DNA of 9,655 bases from an archaeon (GTDB lineage: Archaea > Nanobdellota > Nanobdellia > SCGC-AAA011-G17 > GW2011-AR17). Shown one piece after another: positions 4,087 to 9,083 of this stretch. Position 1 is the stretch's first letter. Each line of letters opens with the position of its first letter. Position numbers and translations under genes: made by a program. Under the pieces are notes generated by a model that was not told where the DNA came from, made no database searches, and saw nothing but the letters and a program-made list of their open reading frames with translations. The DNA is taken from contig JAHFJQ010000036.1 of assembly GCA_023245755.1 (NCBI GenBank), forward strand, positions 1 through 9,655, read 5' to 3'.

Positions 4087-6774
4087 TTAAAAAAGAGAGC
4101 TAAAAAAAGCTCCAATTTTATCCCAGAATCCTAAAGGCTCATCTTGGGAAACGTCTTCTTCATCTGCTTCAGCGGAAGTAACGTAATCTCCTAAACTTAC
4201 AACATGTAAATTGAATGCTGTTTCATAAGAGATGTCATCACTTTCTACTTGAACAACTAAAGGATAGTTTCCTGTTTCTAAACCTTCTGGAATAGCTACT
4301 GCATAGATTTGTGAACCTTCTTCAGATCGATCAAGATCTTCAAAGGAACTAGTGTACTCTTCACCATTAAGGATAAAGTGTACGTTGATTTCACGTGTAT
4401 CAAAGCTATTGTCATTTGTTAATGTCAAGAGCACTTTAACCGTATCATCACTACCAGTACTATACAAGGTATCATCTTCTATGTAAAAGACTCCAGATGT
4501 TTCAAGATCCATTCCAGATACATCATATGCAGAATACAAAGTATGTGCGTTTAAGACTTTTGCTTCCTGAACAACAAGAAGATCTCCTTCATAGTCTCCA
4601 GTACTCAATTCATCTTCATCACAGACATCATTTGCATTTGTATCAGCACAGATATCATCTACCTTTACAGTAAAGCTCGTACTATCTGTACTATGCCCAT
4701 CAGTAACGCTTACAACAATATCAGTATACTGTCCTGCATCGGAATAAGTAGTATCCCAAATCCAACATCCAGTACTTGCATCATAGCTTCCACCAGGGAT
4801 ATTTGAGTAGCCATAAGTAAGAACATCTCCTTCTGCATCATATGCACTTGCACAAACAGAAACAGTGTCTCCTTCTTCTACAGTAACATCACTGATATCA
4901 TCTAAAACAGGTGAAGCATTCTCATCTTCATCACAAATACCATCGTTATCAGAGTCAGTACATTCATCTACATCACAAATACCATTGTTATTTGCATCAG
5001 TACATTCATCTACATCACAGATACCATCGTTATCAGAATCAGTACATTCATCCTCATCACAGATACCATCGTTATCAGAATCAGTACATTCATCTTCATC
5101 ACAAATACCATCGTTATTTGCATCAGTACATTCATCTTCATCACAGATACCATCGTTATCAGAATCAGTACAAGGTTCTTCACCTTCTGCTTCAACAGTA
5201 ATATCAATAGTTGCACTTCCGCTATTTCCTTCAGCATCTGTTACAGTAAAGTCAGCAGTATAACTACCTTCATCACCTAAAACAGTTTGCCAATCTCCAT
5301 TTGCATTCAAAGGGGAACTAAATGTATAAGTCAGTTCACTTTCAGCAGAATCTGCATCATAGACATAAATAGTCGTTTCTTCATACAAAGAATTTGCAGA
5401 CTGTGCAAGTAAGAAAGTACCATAGTTATTTGTATAGACAACAGAAACATCTGCAAGATCTCCTTCAGTAACACTAAAGTGGATATCAGTTGCTACTGGA
5501 GCTTCTGTATCTACAACAATTACTGGAGCTTCTTCGACAGTGATTTCAATAAGAACTTCTTCGTAGTCAGTTCCATCACCAACAAGAGCTTGTACTTGGT
5601 AAAAACCAGCATCTCCAACTTCTGTTTGCCACTGTCCACTACCTAAGTTCAAAGGTAAGCCAAAGATAATTGCTAAAACATCTCCATCTGCATCATATGC
5701 AGGAACATCTTGTGTTTCAGAAACCATTGCTGCAATACCAGCACCCAAATAGTCCCAGACACTAGAGTATTGAACAAGATCAACATCAACCATATCTCCT
5801 TCGGTTACAGTGAAATGAATATCTGCAGCATAAGGAGCAGTATTATCACTTGTTTCACTACAATCTAAGATCTCAACAGAAGCACTATCATACTCAAAAG
5901 AGTCGTAGGATGCACTTGCTGGAACCCAGGCAGTAACAGTCCAAAGATCTCCAATTTCTGTATAAGAATCATCTAGAGTACTTGAAGGGCCCGTACTTGT
6001 GTAATAGGTAGATCCACCCATAGTCCAATAGTAATCGAAAGTGGTACTTTCGTAGCCATCAACATATGCTCGCAAGTTATCTTCATCACAAGGTTCTGTT
6101 GGTTCAATAACTAAATTCCCACCATCATATGTAGGAGGGGTATCGTCATCTCCACCATCAGTACAGTCTTGGATTTCAACACTATCGCTACCATACTCAA
6201 AGCTATCATACCATGCACTTTCTGGTACCCAAACAACAACAGTCCAGACATCGCCAGATTCAGTATAAGAATCAGAAAGTCTACTAGATGTTCCTGTACT
6301 TGTTTTGTAAGTTGCACCATTTTTCATCCAGTAAAAGTCAAAAGTAGTATCTTCATATCCTTCTACAGATGCGGTAAGGTCATCATCTCCACAAGGGTCA
6401 CTTGGCTCGATAACAACATTTCCATCAGAAGTACTTGGAGCTTCTCCTGCAATAGTTACAGATTCATCTCCAACTTCATAGGAATCATACCATGCACTTT
6501 CTGGTACCCATACACTTACTGTCCATTCATCTTCTGGATTAGTGTAGGATGCACTTAAAGTACTAGACGTTCCCGTACTCGTTTTGTATGTAGCACCATC
6601 TTTCATCCAATAAAAGTCAAAAGTAGTATCTTCATACCCGTTTACATATGCTGTAAGAGAATCACTTGCATCAGGAGAGCTTGGAGTAATAACAACATCC
6701 AAAGCTTGCACTGCTGCAACTGATGCTACAAGCATAAGCACAGATACAATAAATAAAAAGATTTGTTTCTTCAT
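4087..6774 (-). CDS. S-layer-like multidomain surface protein with calcium-binding Cys repeats
   Basis: An 895-residue secreted modular protein. In order: signal peptide (about 1-24, IFLFIVSVLMLVASVAAVQA); three related Ig-like repeats (26-109, 120-204, 220-305), the last two with extra cysteines at their ends (128/204 and 229/305); two cadherin-like domains (313-414, 424-529) that both open with AP-x-A-x-DIHF-x-VTEGD; six 14-residue Cys/Asp repeats (535-618); a third cadherin-like domain (619-706); a seventh related calcium loop (708-722); an NEW3-like domain (about 735-862); an acidic stretch; and an amphipathic C-terminus, GFWDKIGAFFSSLF. The Asp-rich loops and disulphides indicate a rigid calcium-stabilised extracellular structure. 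There is no C-terminal TM. The start is supported by AGGAG six bases before the ATG. The gene follows the beta-barrel-like gene by 32 bp and is probably co-transcribed with it. A major surface or S-layer component is the best reading; adhesin is an alternative. Confidence 0.85.
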   Translation of the reverse strand: MKKQIFLFIVSVLMLVASVAAVQALDVVITPSSPDASDSLTAYVNGYEDTTFDFYWMKDGATYKTSTGTSSTLSASYTNPEDEWTVSVWVPESAWYDSYEVGDESVTIAGEAPSTSDGNVVIEPSDPCGDDDLTASVEGYEDTTFDFYWMKNGATYKTSTGTSSRLSDSYTESGDVWTVVVWVPESAWYDSFEYGSDSVEIQDCTDGGDDDTPPTYDGGNLVIEPTEPCDEDNLRAYVDGYESTTFDYYWTMGGSTYYTSTGPSSTLDDSYTEIGDLWTVTAWVPASASYDSFEYDSASVEILDCSETSDNTAPYAADIHFTVTEGDMVDVDLVQYSSVWDYLGAGIAAMVSETQDVPAYDADGDVLAIIFGLPLNLGSGQWQTEVGDAGFYQVQALVGDGTDYEEVLIEITVEEAPVIVVDTEAPVATDIHFSVTEGDLADVSVVYTNNYGTFLLAQSANSLYEETTIYVYDADSAESELTYTFSSPLNANGDWQTVLGDEGSYTADFTVTDAEGNSGSATIDITVEAEGEEPCTDSDNDGICDEDECTDANNDGICDEDECTDSDNDGICDEDECTDSDNDGICDVDECTDANNNGICDVDECTDSDNDGICDEDENASPVLDDISDVTVEEGDTVSVCASAYDAEGDVLTYGYSNIPGGSYDASTGCWIWDTTYSDAGQYTDIVVSVTDGHSTDSTSFTVKVDDICADTNANDVCDEDELSTGDYEGDLLVVQEAKVLNAHTLYSAYDVSGMDLETSGVFYIEDDTLYSTGSDDTVKVLLTLTNDNSFDTREINVHFILNGEEYTSSFEDLDRSEEGSQIYAVAIPEGLETGNYPLVVQVESDDISYETAFNLHVVSLGDYVTSAEADEEDVSQDEPLGFWDKIGAFFSSLF
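4921..5172 (-). repeat. Six tandem 42-bp units encoding TSP3/EF-hand-like calcium loops
   Basis: Six in-frame 42-bp units (252 bp) each encode a variant of CTDSDNDGICDEDE. The twelve residues after CT match a canonical EF-hand-type loop: Asp at 1, 3, 5 and 9, Gly at 6, Ile at 7, Glu at 12. Two cysteines per unit resemble thrombospondin type 3 repeats. Units 2 and 5 are variants (DANND, DANNN). The order DSD-DAN-DSD, DSD-DAN-DSD suggests duplication of a 126-bp three-unit block. Confidence 0.9.
5866..6699 (-). repeat. Three tandem Ig-like domain repeats in the S-layer-like gene
   Basis: Three copies of an about 84-residue module start at 6699, 6417 and 6117 and share FD-F/Y-YW, TY-K/Y-TSTG-x-SS and AWVP/VWVP signatures. 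Copies 1 and 2 are nearly identical in DNA across the segment encoding YEDTTFDFYWMKDGATYKTS, indicating a recent duplication or gene conversion. Copy 3 is more diverged. Copies 2 and 3 have terminal cysteines that copy 1 lacks. Confidence 0.8.
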
Positions 6775-6780
6775 GTGTGT

Positions 6781-6811
6781 CTCCTATAAGGAGGTAAGCC
6801 TAAGGCTTACC
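6781..6811 (-). promoter_or_regulatory. Tandem hairpins overlapping the ribosome binding site of the S-layer-like gene
   Basis: Two perfect inverted repeats lie end to end. On the mRNA strand the first is GGUAAGCC-UUA-GGCUUACC (stem of 8 bp, or 9 with the U-A closing pair) and contains the UAA stop of the upstream gene. The second is CUCCU-UAU-AGGAG, in which AGGAG is the Shine-Dalgarno sequence of the downstream gene, six bases from its AUG. Folding would hide the ribosome binding site and also mark the junction between two cistrons. There is no T-tract, so this is not an archaeal terminator. Confidence 0.7.
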
Positions 6812-8153
6812 AACTGTATTGTAGTCCTGCATAAGGTCTCAAAGAGTTAGTATCTGCAACTTTGTCATCTCCACCTTGTGTGTGAAGAAGAACATCATCA
6901 AGTCCTAAAACTACTTGAGGGCCTTTTTCTTTTCCAAGTGTAACAACTGGACCAAGAGTGTATCTTGTTTCATCTTGTGGAACAAGTCCGCCATCTTGAG
7001 TTGTTGCATCTTGTGAATCATTTTCAAGACCAGCACCAACACCAAGGCTAAAAGCTGGGAACAAAGCATATCCAAGTCCACCATTTGCTTTTACTTTAGT
7101 CAAACCATCTTGTGTTGCATTGTATCCATCCATATCTACGACAGTGGAAACATTACCCCATCCAAGAGAAACACGACCATCGTAACTGGTTCTACCTGCT
7201 CTTCCTTCAAGACCAACTTCTGGACCAACAGCCCATTGTCCTGTAACTGCATCAATACCTGCATAGCTAACTGCAGCACTTCGTGCATCAACGTTTACAC
7301 CTAAAGTCAAGCGTGTGTTATCACCAAGAGCTCTTGTGTAAACGGGAGTCATATCTACATCAATAACACGAACAGTATTGTCAGTGTTATCAGTGTATGC
7401 AAGATCAAAAGCCCATACGTGATCCACATCAAGACCGAAAGTATTTTTAGGATTTCTTAAAGGAACTCTAAAATTTCCTTCAAGCCAAAGACCATGTCCA
7501 GCCAAAGGCGCTTCTCCAAACTCATTCAAATGTTGATATCCACCAACAACGTTTCCATCTGTAGAAGGTCTTCTAACAGGTGCTCTTGCTGGAGCTGCTG
7601 GAGCTGGAGGTGCTGGAGCCGAAGCTTCAGGAGCCGGAGCTTCAGGAGCATAGACCCCTACAGGAGGTAAAAATTCTGCAGGGATAGCAACTGGAACTTT
7701 TCCATTATATGTTACAGTAATTCCGGAAAAACCATCTCCTCGAATACCATCTTTTTGCATAACAGTTTGAGTATTTCCACAAACACCATTTTCAATAGTA
7801 ACTGCAACACTATCTAATCTCATAGCTGTTTCAAGTGCACTGTATCCAGCTTCATGTGCTAGTTGTGCAGTCAAATCTGCAATTTTATTTGTAGCAACAA
7901 CTACCCCATGACGAGTAGCTGCATCATCACACATACTTGTTTTAAGAACACCATTTTCTAAATTATCATCGCCTCTAGTGTATTCAGAAGCAACATTCCA
8001 TAATCTTGTTCCAGGTGCAACCCAAACAATCTCATAACTTCCTGGCACACTCTGAAGAGCTGCATAAGGATTAACGTCTTGTGCTAAAGCGGGAGCAGAA
8101 CTTCCTAGTACCACACCTGCAATACCACCTAAAATTGTATTTTTTGTATTCAT
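6807..8153 (-). CDS. Exported protein with LysM-like N-terminus and outer-membrane-type beta-barrel-like C-terminus
   Basis: A 448-residue exported protein of unrecognised family. The signal peptide (about 1-25) ends APALA-QD, a clean signal peptidase I site. Residues 39-158 hold a divergent LysM-like segment: YEIVWVAPGTRLWNVASEY resembles a LysM opening and GKVPVAIP its usual ending, with a large insertion and two cysteines (75, 125). A Pro/Ala linker follows (169-193). From about 218 to 448 the sequence is a run of short amphipathic beta-strands with alternating hydrophobic residues and polar Asp/Asn/Gly-rich turns. It ends LRPYAGLQYSW, with a terminal aromatic residue like the beta-signal of bacterial outer-membrane proteins. 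I chose the ATG at 8153: it has GAGG upstream, the signal peptide starts there, and the promoter lies inside the longer possible reading frame that begins at 8261. It heads the unit containing the S-layer-like gene. Barrel formation is inference; a secreted beta-sandwich is the alternative. Confidence 0.7.
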   Translation of the reverse strand: MNTKNTILGGIAGVVLGSSAPALAQDVNPYAALQSVPGSYEIVWVAPGTRLWNVASEYTRGDDNLENGVLKTSMCDDAATRHGVVVATNKIADLTAQLAHEAGYSALETAMRLDSVAVTIENGVCGNTQTVMQKDGIRGDGFSGITVTYNGKVPVAIPAEFLPPVGVYAPEAPAPEASAPAPPAPAAPARAPVRRPSTDGNVVGGYQHLNEFGEAPLAGHGLWLEGNFRVPLRNPKNTFGLDVDHVWAFDLAYTDNTDNTVRVIDVDMTPVYTRALGDNTRLTLGVNVDARSAAVSYAGIDAVTGQWAVGPEVGLEGRAGRTSYDGRVSLGWGNVSTVVDMDGYNATQDGLTKVKANGGLGYALFPAFSLGVGAGLENDSQDATTQDGGLVPQDETRYTLGPVVTLGKEKGPQVVLGLDDVLLHTQGGDDKVADTNSLRPYAGLQYSW

Positions 8154-8167
8154 TTTATATAAACCTC

Positions 8168-8202
8168 GCGAGTTTTGATACCCCTCAAGAATAACAACTC
8201 GC
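8168..8202 (-). promoter_or_regulatory. Seven-bp inverted repeat in the leader/promoter of the beta-barrel-like gene
   Basis: The arms gcgagtt (8168-8174) and aactcgc (8196-8202) flank 21 bp around the expected transcription start. The left arm sits in an 8-bp palindrome, ctcgcgag (8165-8172), that touches the GAGG ribosome binding site; the right arm abuts the TATA box. It could be an operator or, if transcription starts upstream of it, a leader hairpin. Confidence 0.3.
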
Positions 8203-8216
8203 TTATAAGCCTTTCT
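8203..8216 (-). promoter_or_regulatory. BRE + TATA promoter of the beta-barrel/S-layer unit
   Basis: The minus strand reads AGAAAGG-C-TTATAA, a purine-rich BRE and TATA box. Initiation about 25 nt downstream (near 8180) gives a roughly 27-nt leader that carries GAGG before the ATG at 8153. It is divergent to the promoter of the small basic gene. Confidence 0.6.
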
Positions 8217-8260
8217 AATTGTCATCACTAATGGGAGATAACCCGTAGGGAAGAAAAGCA

Positions 8261-8268
8261 TTTAAATA
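8261..8268 (+). promoter_or_regulatory. TATA box of the small basic protein gene
   Basis: TTTAAATA is preceded by a purine-rich stretch (aagaaaagc) and centred about 27 nt before the ATG at 8292. This is the expected geometry for a leaderless archaeal transcript. No Shine-Dalgarno sequence is present, which agrees. Confidence 0.6.
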
Positions 8269-8291
8269 GGGAGAATTTCCAACAACTAGAA

Positions 8292-8510
8292 ATGGCAAAA
8301 GTACACACAAGAACAAAAAGAAAGATGGCTTCTCCAACTCATTTAGCAAGTGCAAGGCCGGAAAATAGGGATAGAAAAACAAGGCCAAAAACCTTCAAAA
8401 CTGAAGAATCTGCAAAGAAATGGGCAGAAGCGCAAGGTTTAAAGAAATTTGAACTCAAAAACATAAGAATTAGCACAAAAGATAAAAAAATAAGAGTGAT
8501 TAGTCTTTAA
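8292..8510 (+). CDS. Small basic protein, function unknown, possibly RNA- or ribosome-associated
   Basis: A 72-residue protein with 22 Lys/Arg residues against 7 acidic ones. The N-terminal third is extended and basic (KVHTRTKRKMASP, then RPENRDRKTRPKTFK), as in the tails of small ribosomal proteins. The second half looks like a short helix (TEESAKKWAEAQGL) followed by beta-strands (FELKNIRIS, KIRVISL). I recall similar short proteins from DPANN archaeal genomes but cannot name a family. It is cytoplasmic, with no signal or TM. It is transcribed from a leaderless-type promoter, divergent to the beta-barrel unit. Its last 11 bp overlap the convergent cysteine-rich gene. A ribosomal or nucleic-acid-binding role is inferred from composition only. 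Confidence 0.78.
   Translation: MAKVHTRTKRKMASPTHLASARPENRDRKTRPKTFKTEESAKKWAEAQGLKKFELKNIRISTKDKKIRVISL
8484..8490 (-). terminator. T-rich stop signal for the minus gene, lying inside the plus gene
   Basis: Just past the minus-strand stop the sequence reads TTATTTTTTTATCTTTT, including seven consecutive T, while on the plus strand it encodes Lys codons of the small basic protein. The minus gene may thus end transcription inside its convergent neighbour. The plus gene in turn runs into T/C-rich DNA (8511-8570) that encodes the Glu/Lys tail of the minus gene. Confidence 0.4.
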
Positions 8511-9000
8511 TTTCTTCTGTATCGCTCTTTTCTTCATTCATTTCTTCTACTTTTTCCTCTTTAGGAGCTTCTTCCTTCTTATCCCCATCTTTAAAGGCCT
8601 TTTTCTGAATAAAAACACCTAAAGCAAGAAGTCCTACAACAACAATGAGTGGCCAAAAAAGGCTTTTAGGACTAAAACCAGCAGAATCTGGCACATCAGA
8701 GGAAGGAGAAGAAGTTGCATCCCCAGTAAGAGAATTAGTACTATTTTCCTGGTCAGTCAAAGGAGCATTATTCACATCATTTCCACAACAGCATCGAGCA
8801 TAATCTTCACACGGAGAAAAACCATACACATCTTCACTTTTCCCAGCACAAAAACCATTTTCTTCAGTTGTTTCACGACAGGCACCATAGACATAGCCTT
8901 TTTCTACACAAAGGTCATCACAGGTTGTTGCACTTACAACAGAAAGAAAAGTAAGTGTAAAGAAAACAAGGAAAAGAGGCAGTATAAGAGATCGTTTCAT
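8500..9000 (-). CDS. Signal peptide, eight-cysteine ectodomain, single-TM surface protein
   Basis: A 166-residue type I membrane protein of unknown function. The signal peptide covers about 1-24 (ending SVVSA-TTC). A compact ectodomain at 25-73 has eight cysteines (27, 31, 41, 51, 64, 70, 71, 72) in the spacing C-x3-C-x9-C-x9-C-x12-C-x5-CCC, enough for four disulphides and reminiscent of knottin or defensin-type folds. A Ser/Thr/Asn-rich stalk (about 78-110) may be glycosylated. The TM helix is at 114-131, followed by a 35-residue Lys/Glu tail in the cytoplasm. The transcript is probably leaderless, with a TATA box about 26 nt before the ATG. The 3' end overlaps the convergent basic gene by 11 bp. 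A receptor, adhesin or binding role would fit this layout but has no direct support. Confidence 0.78.
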   Translation of the reverse strand: MKRSLILPLFLVFFTLTFLSVVSATTCDDLCVEKGYVYGACRETTEENGFCAGKSEDVYGFSPCEDYARCCCGNDVNNAPLTDQENSTNSLTGDATSSPSSDVPDSAGFSPKSLFWPLIVVVGLLALGVFIQKKAFKDGDKKEEAPKEEKVEEMNEEKSDTEEIKD

Positions 9001-9021
9001 AAAAGGAGTATTTTTCCTCTG

Positions 9022-9030
9022 CTTTATATG
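9022..9030 (-). promoter_or_regulatory. TATA box of the cysteine-rich surface protein gene
   Basis: The minus strand reads CATATAAAG, centred about 26 nt before the ATG at 9000, again leaderless geometry. The 83-bp gap between the two divergent genes holds this box and the plus-strand box at 9054. Confidence 0.5.
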
Positions 9031-9053
9031 AATTATGATACTAAAAAGTAAAG

Positions 9054-9060
9054 TTTAAAA
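9054..9060 (+). promoter_or_regulatory. TATA box of the GTPase gene
   Basis: TTTAAAA preceded by the purine-rich aaaaagtaaag, centred about 27 nt before the ATG at 9084, consistent with a leaderless transcript. No Shine-Dalgarno motif precedes the start. Confidence 0.5.
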
Positions 9061-9083
9061 GACAAACAAGCTCCTTAAAACAG

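Noticed and set aside
4921..5172. CRISPR-like array
   Set aside because: The units are contiguous with no unique spacers, are in frame, and encode calcium-binding loops.
4865..5263. Long plus-strand open frames with repeated Ser/His-rich sequence
   Set aside because: The 42-bp repeat is a multiple of three, so every frame across it stays open on both strands. The minus-strand product fits the surrounding protein; the others are artefacts.
6169..6558. Plus-strand open frame of 129 codons
   Set aside because: It is antisense to the Ig-like repeats of the S-layer-like gene; openness follows from the repeated coding pattern.
6793..6811. Rho-independent terminator after the beta-barrel-like gene
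   Set aside because: The hairpin is perfect but is not followed by a T-tract, and the next gene starts within 32 bp on the same strand.
6807..8153. Bacterial origin of the whole window
   Set aside because: The barrel-like gene and lipoboxes could suggest bacteria, but BRE/TATA promoters with leaderless spacing, T-tract termini and the style of the small basic protein and GTPase fit archaea better. No -35/-10 promoters were recognised.
8154..8164. TTTATATAA just before the ATG at 8153 as the main TATA box
   Set aside because: It sits only a few bases before the start codon; initiation about 25 nt downstream would fall inside the gene. The box at 8203-8208 has the right spacing.
8154..8261. 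Extended N-terminus (36 more codons) for the beta-barrel-like protein
   Set aside because: It would place basic, non-signal sequence before the signal peptide and put the BRE/TATA box inside the coding region; the ATG at 8153 has GAGG upstream.
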